In this document: piece by piece, positions 52,897-64,000 of the stretch
How the letters are laid out: the number at the start of each line of letters is the position of its first letter
Numbering within the stretch: position 1 is the first letter of the stretch
Assembly (NCBI GenBank): GCA_029255685.2
Contig: CM055316.2
Location: 76,258,861 to 76,322,860 of the forward strand
DNA from: Silene conica
Taxonomy: Eukaryota > Streptophyta > Magnoliopsida > Caryophyllales > Caryophyllaceae
Direction: 5' to 3'
Length of the DNA stretch: 64,000 nt
Translations under genes and position numbers: made by a program
The notes under the pieces: generated by a model
What the model was told of the DNA's origin: nothing
What the model saw: only the letters and a program-made list of their open reading frames with translations
Database searches by the model: none

Positions 52897-55413
52897 ATGG
52901 CAAAAAAATCATCCAAAACTGTTACAATTACAGAAGAAAGAGAACAGATCATGGTTGATCATACTTCATCAAAAATTACCCAAAATCCAACCAAAAGATC
53001 TGCACATTTCCTAAAGCCCACCATAAACCCTAATGCATTACCACCCAAACTTCCAAAAGTTCAATGTTTTCCATCCTTGTCGAAACTGGATGTCCTCCTT
53101 CAATACAATTCAACCCCTCTTAAAGGATGGAAAACATGGGTGGAGAATTTGCAAGAAACCCATGAACAAGCATGGCGAAAAGCCGGAATCTTTGATGCTA
53201 TTAAGTGTTCTACCTACCACATTGCTAAAGATAGTGATCTCATTTTAAGCTTGGTTGAAAAATGGTGTCCTGAGACTAACACATTTGTTTTTCCATGGGG
53301 TGAAGCTACTGTTACATTAGAGGATGTTTTTGTTTTGGGTGGTTTTTCGCCTTTGGGTGTTTCTGTTTCGAGTGGTTGTGGCAGTAGCAGTAGCTCTTCT
53401 TTGGGGAAAGATGTTGAGCAGCTTGAGAATAATTTGATCGATTCGTATCGAAAATTAAAGAAGAATAATAAAAATTTGAGTCATTTAAGGTGGCAGGAGC
53501 ATTTTATGGGATGTCATGGTCAAATAGAGTATGCTGGTTTTTTAGCCCTTTGGCTAGTTCGTCATGTTTTCCCTGGTAGGAATCTCTCGCTTGTTACGCA
53601 GACGGTTTTTGGATTAGCTGCTAGGATTAGTTGCGGGGCTAAACTCGCTCTTGGCCCTGCTATTTTAGCTTCCCTTTATAGGAATTTGACTGTATTGAAA
53701 AGGGAAATTGTGGATTGTTTAGGTGGTGCATTGATAATGAAGCTGTCATCACCATTTCAGTTAGTTCAGGTTTGGGCTTGGGAGAGGTTTCCGTCTCTAG
53801 GACGCGTCCCTAGGATGATCGGTTGTGGTGGGATGAGGTTGGTGCGTTGGGAGAATCATGGCAGGAAAGTAGATGAATGCCTTGGTGATATAAAGAAATG
53901 CCTAGACTCGGCTAGGGAGACATTTCGATGGCGCCCTTATGGAATGTCCATTGAGAACTGGTTATTACCAAGATTTTATGTCGATTCAGGGACGTGGGTT
54001 GTCGTAAATTCAGATGAGGATTTGAAGTTAATTGCTAGGTGTTTGATGGTTGGTCGATTGGAAGGGTTGGGTTTTGTTGAGAGGTATAATCCTCATAGGG
54101 TGGCTCTCCAATTTGGGTTCGATCAGGACATTCCTAAGTCTTTCGACAGGTCTAAAGCTAAGGCTAGTTGTACACTTGGTGATGTTGGGTATAATAAGAA
54201 TAGTAAGGGGTTGAAAATGTACTTGCCTCCTCGATTGCACGAAGGAGGTGTAACATGTCGGTACTTTTATTGGTGGGGGACAATGGTGAATGTAGTTGAA
54301 GGGACACGGGTAGGATGCAAGAGGAAGAAGAAAACTAGTAAAAGAGCGATGAAAAAGGCAAAAAAATGTGATAGAAGCAAGGAGCATGAGCATGTAGCAA
54401 TAGATGTTGCTGAGAATGTCGGCGGAGAATCCTTGAACAAATCTCCACATATGGAGAAGTCGGCTCAAAACATTGATATGACTTCTGTTTTCCATATGGA
54501 GATTGGGTTAAACTCACAAGACGATACCGTTGTGTTGGAAGATGAGGAAACTGAGGTGTGGATGGACAATTATAGTGGGGGTGAGGGAAGCAATGTCAGG
54601 GGAAAATCCTTGAACAAATCTCCACATGTGGAGTCCTCTCAGAATCTCCTGCAAGTCGGTAATGACATCGATATGACTTCTGTTTTCCATATGGAGATTG
54701 GGTTAAACTCACAAGACGAAACTGAGGTGTGGACGGACAATCATAGCGTGGGTGAGGCAAGCAATAATTCAGATTGCAATAATTTCCAAGGAGAAGAGAT
54801 GGATAATGAGATAAACATCTCATGCAGCAAACTAGCTGAAACTGAGCCGAAAACAAGCGTAGATCAGGAAGAATGCAATATGAAACTGTCTGAAATGCTT
54901 CTTGAAAAGAAGCAAAGCTGTGATGCAACGAATTCTCTGTGTTTTCAGGTAGTTGCAGAAAATCAGAATTTAGGCAATGAAGTTGGGCAGCTTAAGGTTA
55001 CGACTCCATTGATAACGCCTGAAGCGGGATCACGAAAGTCTGAGGAAGTTTCTAGGGAGCAAAACAAGGAACAAAAGTTGGCTGAGCACAATGTGGAAAT
55101 GGATAAGAGCTCGGAGTGTTTAACGGCCAATATTCCTAAAATCGTACCAACTGAAAGTGAAGGAACTTTAATCAAAGTGGCTTGTGAAGATGAACCAGTT
55201 AGAGCATTATGTCAAGCCCCAAACCAAGATACCAATCACGGCGACATTATTCCATTTAATAATCAGGCGATTGTCATTGATGATGATGACTATAATGATC
55301 ACAACAAGTTATTAACTCTCTGCCTTGAGTATGAATTTAGGATAAGCAGACTAGAGAAGCAGATTTTTGCGATGTCAGCTTCTAATCGTAGAAGACTTGC
55401 TATAACAGGATAG
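52897..55413 (+). CDS. Plant mobile domain (PMD) protein, MAIN-like type
   Basis: One uninterrupted frame of 838 residues from the ATG before AKKSSKTVTI. The PMD (aminotransferase-like) domain spans about 55-410. It opens with CFPSLSKLDVLLQY, then WKTWVENLQETHEQAWRKAG, WCPETNTFVFPWGEATVTLEDVFVLGGFSPLG, VQVWAWERFP and WLLPRFYVDSGTWVV. This domain occurs in plant transposons and in nuclear host proteins of the MAIN/MAIL family involved in silencing and genome stability. A basic stretch (KRKKKTSKRAMKKAKK, about 472-487) is a likely nuclear signal. Residues about 508-625 are an internal duplication (ESLNKSPHMEK / KSLNKSPHVES and TSVFHMEIGLNSQD twice). The C-terminus (LLTLCLEYEFRISRLEKQIF) looks like a short coiled coil. 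No transposon ends frame it, so it may be a host gene. Confidence 0.85.
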   Translation: MAKKSSKTVTITEEREQIMVDHTSSKITQNPTKRSAHFLKPTINPNALPPKLPKVQCFPSLSKLDVLLQYNSTPLKGWKTWVENLQETHEQAWRKAGIFDAIKCSTYHIAKDSDLILSLVEKWCPETNTFVFPWGEATVTLEDVFVLGGFSPLGVSVSSGCGSSSSSSLGKDVEQLENNLIDSYRKLKKNNKNLSHLRWQEHFMGCHGQIEYAGFLALWLVRHVFPGRNLSLVTQTVFGLAARISCGAKLALGPAILASLYRNLTVLKREIVDCLGGALIMKLSSPFQLVQVWAWERFPSLGRVPRMIGCGGMRLVRWENHGRKVDECLGDIKKCLDSARETFRWRPYGMSIENWLLPRFYVDSGTWVVVNSDEDLKLIARCLMVGRLEGLGFVERYNPHRVALQFGFDQDIPKSFDRSKAKASCTLGDVGYNKNSKGLKMYLPPRLHEGGVTCRYFYWWGTMVNVVEGTRVGCKRKKKTSKRAMKKAKKCDRSKEHEHVAIDVAENVGGESLNKSPHMEKSAQNIDMTSVFHMEIGLNSQDDTVVLEDEETEVWMDNYSGGEGSNVRGKSLNKSPHVESSQNLLQVGNDIDMTSVFHMEIGLNSQDETEVWTDNHSVGEASNNSDCNNFQGEEMDNEINISCSKLAETEPKTSVDQEECNMKLSEMLLEKKQSCDATNSLCFQVVAENQNLGNEVGQLKVTTPLITPEAGSRKSEEVSREQNKEQKLAEHNVEMDKSSECLTANIPKIVPTESEGTLIKVACEDEPVRALCQAPNQDTNHGDIIPFNNQAIVIDDDDYNDHNKLLTLCLEYEFRISRLEKQIFAMSASNRRRLAITG

Positions 55414-56104
55414 AGTTACCTACTAGGCTACTATTATTGATCATTTCATGTACAAAATGTTGGCATTGAACAACAGTAGGTAGTAAAACAGTAACTTAGC
55501 TACGGAGTATTACTTATCGGTCGTTTACCCTTGTCTATCATCCTCTAACATTGTCAATGTAAGGTTTGAGAAAGGGAATTGTATGTATGTTTTCTCTGCT
55601 TTCTTGGCTGTAACTTGACTATCAGTTACCCTTGTTTATCATCGTCTTATATTGTTAAATCTTAGACTAGGTGGACGGACAGCTGAATTGCACAGGTTAC
55701 AGTAACAATAAGGAACAAAAAAGAGGTTACAGTGACTGTAAGACTTCATGCATTAGACAGTTCACAGGTGAATCCATCCGACGGCTTACAAAATGCAGAA
55801 ATGTAATAGCTCAAGTCTCTGACGGACACTTTAAAAATCGTGATCAACACAATAATCTATGAATATTCGAGAAACAAATTCTACTTCTTTTCATCAAATG
55901 GGTTATGCTGCTTGACTACAATCCTACCCTGACCTGGTTCAATTTTGCTGATGGTATATTTTTGCTGCATTTAAGTATTAAAACTCAGATGTGTGCAGAC
56001 TGCAGAGAGCAGAGTACCAATTTGTTTTTTCGTTTTTGAAATAATAGCTGTGTAGAGGTAGCTATGACTCCGGAGCGTAATATGAGTACGAGACTTGGGT
56101 TCAG
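55414..56104. other. 3' flank of the PMD gene
   Basis: Presumed 3' untranslated and flanking DNA. Nothing else recognised. Confidence 0.4.
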
Positions 56105-56306
56105 CTAGAGCATTATGTCAAGGCCCAAACTAAGATACCAATCACGGCGGCATTATTCCATTTAATAATCAGGTGATTGTCATTGATGATGATGATGATG
56201 ACTATAATGATCCAACAATAGTTTCTAACTCTCTGCCTTGAGTATGAATTCAGGATGAGCAGACTAGAGAAGCAGATTTTTGCGATGTCAGCTTCTAATC
56301 GTAAGT
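56105..56306 (+). pseudogene. Duplicated fragment of the PMD gene 3' end
   Basis: About 200 bp repeat 55199-55394 of the PMD coding region (AGAGCATTATGTCAAG..., ATTGTCATTGATGATGATGA..., GCGATGTCAGCTTCTAATCG). Indels in the GAT run and elsewhere break the frame. No start, no end: a partial tandem copy. Confidence 0.85.
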
Positions 56307-57085
56307 AATAACCATCGATCGAGGTATCCTATTGACGACAATATAATCAATCGTAACAGAATAACAGAATAACAGCTTTACATACCCTGTATCAGATTAA
56401 CAATATGAACGATGAGCTTAACTGGTGCTTTGTCATATTGAAAATGGTGCCTTGTCGACGTTGTGGTAACTCGTCCTACTGACTGTCTCTTGACTATGCT
56501 TAACCGGTGCCTCGTCGTAATAATAATCCTTTAAACACCGTACTAACGGTTTACAAATCTCTTGGTTTTGAACATGTATTAAGCATATTGTGTTCTAGCA
56601 TTGTGAGCATACACTATGTTGTTAAGGGAAAATAGATTCACTACTAGAACTAGGCGAGAAAATGGATCTACCACCAGAATTTAGCAGTGTGCAGTGGCCT
56701 GAATACAAGGATAAAAAGTTAATAAATGAGCTGATCCTCGCTCAAGAAAAGCGTGGACCTTATAAGTTATAATATGATGTCGGAGCCCTAAATACAGCCG
56801 GGCTATGCAGGAATTGTGGAATGTCGTTGCAGTCGCTGTAGAAGATTTTGTAAAGAGCTTCACATGTTTCCCGTCGCGTCTCTGTCGCGTCTCTCGTACA
56901 AAACTAACATATTTGGAGCACTGAAGGGTGAGAAGATGCAGAGAGAGGAAGGTAAGATAAGACCCGACTTATTGTGTTGACTATTTTTGGGCTTCAGGTA
57001 ATACAGTGAGATCAGTCTTTAGCTGTCAAGTAGTAAAATAGATGTGTACGTGAAATATGGGTGAGCCGTTTTTTTGTGTTAAGTG
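56307..57085. other. Intergenic region, nothing recognised
   Basis: AT-rich DNA between the PMD fragment and the copia element. Only short frames without features. Confidence 0.4.
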
Positions 57086-57637
57086 TGTTGGAAATAGGGG
57101 CTCTTTTGGAACAATTGTTGTCCCACATTGGTGGTGAGGAAACAAAAGTTCATTCCTTTGTCTGCTTTATAAGGAGAACTCATTTGTTGTCCCACATTGG
57201 TGAGGAAACAAAAGTTCATTCCTTTGTTTGCTATATATGGAGAACTCATTTGTTGTCCCACATTGGTGAGGAAACAAGAGTTACTTCTTACCTTTGCTAT
57301 ATAAGGAGAGCACTCACCCTCTCTTCAATCTATCTAACTCACTACTTCTTTTCTACAAAGGAAGAGTTGTTTGGGTAAAGTTAAAATATTGTTCCAAGTC
57401 TCACAGTTTCGAGTGGGCGGAGCTGCGTGGAGATTGTGATAGTGTAAACCTTGGGGAACTACCGGTCAGTAATAATCACCACCTCGGTCATACCGGAGAA
57501 ATAGTTTTCAAGGCAGTGGTTCCGCACCACGTCACTACCTTCCAGTTTCGGTATTTCTGGTCCTTTATTTTGTTACTGCAATATTTCTTGTTGTGTCGAA
57601 TTATAGTTTTTTTGAGTTCTATAATTCTCGGCCAACA
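57086..57637 (+). repeat. 5' LTR with three promoter-like modules
   Basis: Three tandem modules of about 66 bp from 57115 to 57310. Each has TTGTTGTCCCACATTGGTG, then AGGAAACAARAGTT and a TATA-like TATAAGG/TATATGG with GAGA after it. The rest of the LTR includes CACGTCACTACC and TTTCGGTATTTCTGG, shared with the LTRs at 15.5-23.5 kb. Confidence 0.85.
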
Positions 57638-57669
57638 ATTTGAAAACTATTTGAGTAGTGCAGTAACTT

Positions 57670-59670
57670 TGTCTGTCATATCAAAAATTGACAAGACACC
57701 CTTCGAGATTTGGAAGGGCTATCATCTTAACCTGAGTTACCTTAGGGTGAGGGATCAAAAAACCTATGATTGTGTTTTTATAGGTGATGCTCAAAATAGC
57801 TCTGTTTATAGATCTGTCTTTGAGTAACCGTTCTATATCTGAGGCTAGAGATGCTGAATTTTTTGAGCATGTTTTTCCGTTTCAGAAAAAAGTTGTTTCA
57901 TCTCTTTCTTTACATATTGCATCTATTGATATGTCTTCACATGTTAGTTGTAGCAACACTCCTTTTGATCATGTTGTTGAACCTAGGAGGAGTAAAAGAC
58001 CTAGATGTCCAAAGAACTATGATGATTATGATACAACTTATTAATCTGAATATGGATACACTGTTTGTGCTAGTGATGAGTTTGTTTCAGCATTTTTAAT
58101 AGAAGATGATCCAAAAACTTATAGTGAGGCAATGAAATCCATTGATGCTAACTTTTTGAACGATGCTATTAAAAGTGAACTTGATTCTATTGTTTCTAAT
58201 CAGACTTGGGAGTTGATTGATTTACCTAAAGGTAGTAAACCCATTACGAGTAAATGGATCTTCAAAAAGAAGATGAGACCTGACGGTACAATAGAAAAGT
58301 TCAAAGCTAGACTTGTAGTTAGAGGCTTTACACAAAAGAAGGATATTGATTATTTTGATACCTAATCTCCTGTAACCAAAATTTCGACCATAAGGACTCT
58401 TGTCGCTTTAGCTGTTATTCATAATCTTATTATACATCAGATGGATGTCAAAACTGTTTTTTTTTTAATGGTGAGCTAAAGGAAGAGATCTATATGTCGC
58501 AACCTGAAGGGTTTGTGGTTAAGGGTCAAGAGAATAAAGTGTGTAAACTGAACAAGTCACTTTATGGTCTGAAACAAGCACCTAAACAGTGATATGAGAA
58601 ATTCAACAACACTTTGATGAGTAATGACTTTATGATTAACAACTCTGATTCATGTGTTTATTCCAAAGTGATAGAATCTGATTGTGTTATCATATGCCTA
58701 TATGTGGATGACATGCTTATTTTTGGTAATAATTTAGATGTGATAATTAAAACCAAAGAATTTATGTCATCACATTGAGATGAAGGACTTAGAAGAAACT
58801 GATGTAATCCTAAGGGTTAAGGTTATTCGAAACTCCAATGGAATTTGTTTAAGTCAATCTCTTTATGTTGAAAAAGTGTTTAAAAAGTTTAACTACTTTG
58901 ATGAAGTGGCTGCTAGGACACCTTATGATGTTAGTATACATTTGTGTAAAAACTTGGGTAAGAGTGTATCCCAAGAAGAGTATGCTAAGATCATAGGTTG
59001 TGTGATGTTTCTTATGAACTGTACCCGACCAGATATTGTATATGCAATTAGTAGACTGAGTCATTATACACATAACCCTAGTAATGAACATTGGAATGCT
59101 CTTCGTTGTTTACTAAAATACCTAAAAGGAACAGTTGACCTTTGTTTGCATTATAGTAAATTTCCTGCTGTGTTAGAAGGATATTGTGATGCAAATTGGG
59201 TTTCAGGTAACGATGAGATTTGTTCAACTAGTGGTTATGTTTTCATCATGGGTGGAGGCGCTATATCGTGGAAGTCTTCAAAACAGACTTGTATAGCACG
59301 CTCTACCATGGAATCGGAGTTCATAGCTCTTGAGTTAGCAGGATAAGAGGCTGATTGGTTGAGAAATCTGTTAGCAGATGTACCAATGTGGGAAGGACGG
59401 AAAACAACGGTTTCCTTACACTATGACTCACAAGTTGCAATTGGTGTTGTTAAGAATAGTGTCTATAATGCAAAGAAACGACACATTCGAATCAGACATG
59501 CTGCAGTTAAACAACTCCTTGAGAATGGAGTAATCGCTTTGGACTATGTGAAGTCTGAAAGCAATTTTGCTGACCCCTTTACTAAGGGGCTGACTAGGAG
59601 ATTAGTCGCTGATACGTCAAGGGGAATGAGACTTAAGATCTTAGGTCAAGATGGAGAGACACTTGACTAG
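57670..59670 (+). pseudogene. Copia integrase end, reverse transcriptase and RNase H, decayed
   Basis: The reading begins inside integrase (KIDKTPFEIWKGY), continues through YDCVFIG and ARDAEFFEHVFPFQK to the reverse transcriptase (TSKWIFKKKMRPDGTI, KARLVVRGFTQKK, ICLYVDDMLIFGNN) and RNase H ([29 protein letters not shown]). Stops occur at about 58041, 58363, 58590 and 59344, and frameshifts at about 57825, 58460 and 58776. Sequence likeness to the pol at 16703-20763 is high throughout. Confidence 0.88.
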
Positions 59671-60197
59671 ATCTGAAGTCTCTTGTTATATGACGTGTAA
59701 TTCATAGCCTTAAACGGTGGTGCTTTTGAGACGCACTTGATGAATTGACACTTGACTAGATCTGAAGTCTCTTGTTATATGACGTGTAATTCATAGCCTT
59801 AAACGGTGGTGCTTTTGAGACGCACTTGATGAATTGACACTTGACTAGATCTGAAGTCTCTTGTTATATGACGTGTAATTCATAGCCTTAAAGGGTGGTG
59901 CTTTTGAGACGCACTTGATGAATTGACACTTGACTAGATCTGAGGTCTCTTGTTATATGACGTGTAATTCATAGCCTTAAACGGTGGTGCTTTTGAGACG
60001 CACTTGATGAATTGACACCTGACTAGATCTGAGGTCTCTTGTTTATATGACGTGCAATTCATAGCCTTAAACAGTGGTGCTTTTGAGACGCACTTGATGA
60101 ATTGACACCTGACTAGATTTGAGGTCTCTTGTTTATATGACGTTGTGTAATTCATAGCCTTAAACGGTGGTGCTTTTGAGACGCACTTGATGAATTA
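59658..60197 (+). repeat. 89-bp tandem repeat, six units, in the copia 3' region
   Basis: Units start GACACYTGACTAGATCTGA at 59658, 59747, 59836, 59925, 60014 and about 60104 and end TTGATGAATT. The related element has a single such unit (about 16615-16705 on the minus strand), so the array expanded in this copy. It lies between the RNase H stop and the polypurine tract. Confidence 0.9.
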
Positions 60198-60590
60198 TAC
60201 ACCAGGTTGGACATTTGTCCTTAATGGCTTGCGTAAAAAGTGTTATTGAGAAGCACTTGAGCCACCTACGTAGGTGTGATAATCATAAGACTATGAGAAG
60301 TCTTGTGAATACATCTATGAGTACCAAGGAAAACGCAAGGCTCTAAAAGAGCGCGTTGCACTTAGTCGCGAAACGATATTTTTCAGAAGGTAATGATATG
60401 TGTTGTGGGGTGTATCGACCGAAGCTCAGCTAGGAATTCAAATCGCAAGATATTCTCTAGCTGTAAGTAAGTTGTTTCCTCATTTCACTAAAGTATCAAT
60501 TCAAATTGAAAGATATTGATACCTAAGTATCGAATCCTTCCTTTACCCAAGATCGCTTCTTCTTTGTCTTTATCGCCCCTAGTGGGGGAT

Positions 60591-61139
60591 TGTTGGAAAT
60601 AGGGGCTCTTTTGGAACAATTGTTGTCCCACATTGGTGAGGAAACAAAAGTTCATTCCTTTGTCTGCTATATAAGGAGAACTCATTTGTTGTCCCACATT
60701 GGTGAGGAAACAAAAGTTCATTCCTTTGTTTGCTATATAAGGAGAACTCATTTGTTGTTCCACATTGGTGAGGAAACAAGAGTTGCTTCTTACCTTTGCT
60801 ATATAAGGAGAGCACTCACCCTCCCTTCAATCTATCTAACTCACTACTTCTTTTCTACAAAGGAAGAGTTGTTTGGGTAAAGTTAAAATATTGTTCCAAG
60901 TCTCACAGTTCCGAGTGGGCGGAGCTGCGTGGAGATTGTGGTAGTGTAAACCTTGGGGAACTACCGATCAGTAATGATCACCACCTCGGTCATACCGGAG
61001 AAATAGTTTTCAAGGCAGTGGTTTCGCACCACGTCACTACCTTCCAGTTTCGGTATTTCTGGTCCTTTATTTTGTTACTGCAATATTTCTTGTTGTGTCG
61101 AATTATAGTTTTTTTTAGTTCTATAATTCTCGGCCAACA
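60591..61139 (+). repeat. 3' LTR with three promoter-like modules
   Basis: Partner of the LTR at 57086, nearly identical. Here all three modules read GCTATATAAGGAG, while two of the three in the 5' LTR have changed TATA boxes. Confidence 0.9.
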
Positions 61140-61144
61140 AAGTG

Positions 61145-61704
61145 TAAACCAATACCAGGAGAATAAGGATAAATGTACATTGTAGTATTGTACAAGTCCT
61201 ATCAGCTTAACAGTCTATGCCGTACCTGCCATAAAGCAGCGGCCACGAGTGGTGGCGGTGCTGGTGGAGTTTGAGTGTTCAATTCATCTGTGTTTACATG
61301 TCAATGTTGCATGATCATTGTGTTGGCTGATGAATCTGGGACAAGGTAGCACCTAGTACGAAGTATGTTATTTTCTTTTGGCTTCATCCTGTTACAATTT
61401 ATTAGTGGTTCTAGGACCTAGGTAGTAGATAGTGTTGATGGGTTTCAAAACACTCGTGAAATCTAGCTTAGAGCAGGTAAGTAAGCAATTAATGTGTTGA
61501 TTAACATTCATTATTTCTCCTTTCTGGATGGTGATTTTAAACTGATTTATCTTCCATTAGGTCGTTCATTCTTAACGAAATACAATTGAACGATGAAAAA
61601 TAAATAGGGACAAAAAATAATCAAGTGAGGCAAATCTTTCGTCCTAGGGTTTCTCTAGGGTTTGTCCAAAAAATAAGAAAACCTTCTTCTTTTTTGGCTT
61701 CTTC
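61145..61704. other. Intergenic region, nothing recognised
   Basis: Non-coding DNA between the copia element and the CACTA end. No features supported. Confidence 0.4.
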
Positions 61705-62110
61705 CACTAGTAGAAAAAACCCCTACCGCGACGCCTTTATCGCGGCGGTTCTAATAGAACCGTCGCGAAAAGCCCAAAAAAAAATGGCGGGAGAGAATTT
61801 TCAAAGGTGTAGTAGGTCTATTGCGGCGGTTTAAATCAAGAACCGCCGTAATAGAAGTAGATATTTACGACGGTTTTAGATAAGAAACGCCGCTATAAGT
61901 CAATACAACGGTTGTATTAACAACCGCCGTTAATAACGACGCTAAAGCTAATAATACTGACAATACTTTTGTATTAGAGAACCGCCGTTATATATTTTTG
62001 TGGCGGTTTTAACTAGAACCGACGTTAAAGTTAATAATACTTGACAATACTTTTTCATTAAACAATCGTCGTTATATGTTATATTCTTAAGCCGCTGCAT
62101 TTAATAATAT
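61705..62110 (+). mobile_element. CACTA transposon terminus
   Basis: Begins CACTAGTAGAAAAAACCCCT, the typical CACTA end. Subterminal repeats follow in both directions (GCGGCGGTT, AACCGCCG, GACGGTT), spaced over about 400 bp. Transcript-leader-like CT-rich sequence comes after 62170. The other end (TAGTG) is not in the window; the element may continue past 64000 or be truncated. Confidence 0.8.
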
Positions 62111-62391
62111 GCTTTTGCGTCGTTCATAATTAAAACCGAGGCAACTGATGTTTAATAAATAAATAAAGAACACATACGGAGTAGAGAACATACTGTCATA
62201 CATAATACATCGTCTCTCTCAAAACTTAGCCTATTACTTTCATCACCAAACCCTAATTTTTCTACTTTTCCATCGTCCCACCACCACCATCACACCACTA
62301 TCCCCTACTGCTCCTGTCGCACCACCACCACGGTGCCCTGCTGCTACTTCTCAGGCCACTTATTTATTCCCATATCCCTTCGGCATATTAG

Positions 62392-63680
62392 TGTTAGGTT
62401 TAACTAGTTGCTCATAAACTAATTTAGTCATACTAATAAAACCCTTTAATTAACTTTTAATTAACATATTTATAAACTCGTTTATAAGATCTTATGCATG
62501 CTACTATATGCGGAAAGAGGAGAAAATGAACCCTTACACATGGTCCAATAATATGCTAGGATGATCCTCCGAGTACCCAAATTAGAATACCTCCTCCGGA
62601 TGCACCAAGACAAACCCTCAATAAACCGAACCCTAATGCGTGCTAGACTAGGAATCGGATTTTCCTTAAAGTAATTCTAATCACTCTTATTAGAATGTAA
62701 TTTTGATACTACAAATAGTATAAGTTATTATCTTTATAATAAGTTTTGAGGTTGTAAAATTTCTCTCTTCTTGTGTGTATATTTCGGCCAAAGAGAAGAA
62801 GAAGAGAAGTAGAATGAGTATGACATATATCTCATATATATATCAACCATGCTTTCAATAAGATAATCATATTTTCATAAGCATGCTTATGGGGGAGAGG
62901 GTAGCCGGCTTAGGGAGTCTCAATAGGAGACATTTTCTCTTCTCAAGGCATATAGGGTGGTTACTAGGTTAGTGTTCTCAAGACAACACATTAATCATAA
63001 TGATTAAGGGTGTATTTAACAATTAAAACACCTCACACCCACCTTTACCATAACCGGCTACTAAGTCCATAAAATGGACTTATTTTTACAATTTTGTCAA
63101 TTGTATAAATTGTATAAAATGTGACATCTATATGTCACATGGCAATACAATATAATTATTTTATCATAAAATAAACATATAAATATTTATCGTATTATAA
63201 TCAAATAAATCCTATTTATTAATTGACAAGTAATTCAAAATTACAATTGTAAAATGATTATTTATAATTATCGTCAATACGATTTACAACCTTTGTAATA
63301 ATTATAACCCAATTCATTCTAATAACGATATAATAAAATATCGTTTAATGTTTAACAATTGACACGTTTCAATTTTAAACATAAATCTTACATTAAGATT
63401 TAACCTCTAATTTCTCGATACACGAGTTTTAAGGAATATGATCAAATCGTATCAATATACATTTGATCACTTTATCAATTAAGGGAATTGTCCTAAAGGT
63501 GTGACCTAAAGGGATCAACTGACCATCACCGTCATACGACAGTAATGTCAAACTCTAGCTAGCCAATCATTACCGATTAATGTTGGTCAGTTGACTAATA
63601 ATTCGTATCATCCCTTGCGCATTCTCGTTATGAGATTTAATTACGTGATCGTACTATTGTTGAGGACACATTTCCCAACA
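62392..63680 (-). mobile_element. LTR of a further copia element, minus strand
   Basis: 1289 bp from TGTTAGGTT to TTTCCCAACA. Next to its right end comes ATCTCCCACTTGTCC, which on the minus strand is the polypurine tract GGGAGAT typical of many plant copia elements, so this is the 3' LTR. It may be nested in the CACTA element. Confidence 0.7.
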
Positions 63681-64000
63681 ATCTCCCACTTGTCCTTGAC
63701 AAGTGTGCGTCACCAATTCTCTTGTCCTATTACAATCTCCCACTCAATGCAAGATGTCTCTCTAAGGTCGTACTTGCATTTGATCATATCATGAGTGGTT
63801 TCCTCGATCTGGAGAATAACTGTCTGACCGGAATTATCTACCATAGATACCTTCCTAGCGTGGCCACGCATTTCCAGTTATCTTCTCCTCGAGTGGCCCT
63901 GAGATTTGAACAACCCTGACAAGGGGTGGACAATTTCTATCGCACTACTTCCTTCAACTAGTCACAGTTAGTCACAACCCAAAACAATCCCATTTGACTC
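63681..64000 (-). mobile_element. 3' non-coding end of that copia element, cut by window edge
   Basis: Sequence left of the polypurine tract on the element strand. It has repeated AATCTCCCACT motifs (63681 and 63735) but no coding frame that I recognise; pol would lie beyond the window. Confidence 0.55.

Larger units (their letters stand above)
57086..61139 (+). mobile_element. Internally deleted copia element with both LTRs and TSD
   Basis: LTRs 57086-57637 and 60591-61139, TGTTGGAAATAGGGG to TCTCGGCCAACA. AAGTG on both sides (57081-57085 and 61140-61144). The bases after the left LTR (ATTTGAAAACT) and before the right LTR (CCCCTAGTGGGGGAT) equal those of the element at 15467-21213, so both belong to one family. 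Gag, protease and most of integrase are missing. Confidence 0.92.

Noticed and set aside
1..64000. A biosynthetic or defence gene cluster
   Set aside because: The host genes are unrelated in function, and no receptor, NLR, P450 or terpene synthase family is present.

Overview
This is a nuclear segment of a flowering plant. The genes have GT-AG introns and belong to plant families (IQD, class B heat shock factor, QWRF/augmin, plant mobile domain), and the spaces between them are full of plant transposons: Ty1/copia, hAT, Mutator, Tourist, Stowaway, CACTA and SINE. A core eudicot is likely. The many short motifs of the type TACGGAGTA and GTGACGGATA look like Caryophyllales, but that is an impression from memory and not a demonstrated placement. 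No organellar or bacterial sequence, CRISPR array or RNA gene was found.

Layout. 0-1.7 kb: start of a minus-strand copia element (gag, protease start, primer site, LTR). 3.3-9.7 kb: a four-exon IQD gene with a 4.85 kb first intron. 10.4-13.9 kb: small transposons with readable target-site duplications (TSDs). 14-23.5 kb: a copia element caught in a tandem duplication, whose second copy has collapsed to a solo LTR. 27.4-38.3 kb: an island of four minus-strand genes (HSFB, a TMEM161-like membrane protein, a SIS sugar isomerase, a QWRF/augmin-8 protein). 38.6-43.3 kb: a nest of at least six elements inside a long-inverted-repeat transposon. 44.6-49.7 kb: a Mutator-like element with a FAR1-type transposase, a broken OTU protease module and a convergent second gene. 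52.9-55.4 kb: an intronless plant-mobile-domain gene. 57.1-61.1 kb: a decayed copia element related to the one at 15-21 kb, with both LTRs and its TSD. 61.7-64 kb: a CACTA terminus and a third copia LTR.

The host genes do not form a pathway. IQD (calmodulin and microtubule scaffold) and QWRF (augmin and microtubules) both act on the cytoskeleton, but they lie 25 kb apart and I see no functional link. The HSFB gene has a perfect three-unit heat shock element upstream, consistent with heat-shock-factor regulation. The most distinctive part of the window is the 44.6-49.7 kb transposon. It combines a transposase and OTU module in one reading frame, a convergent second gene of unknown function, a 118-bp-arm palindrome in the transposase intron, and a telomere-like array in the intron of the second gene.

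All calls come from reading the sequence. No database search, alignment or expression data were available. Exon borders were chosen by GT-AG signals, reading phase and fit to the protein family.
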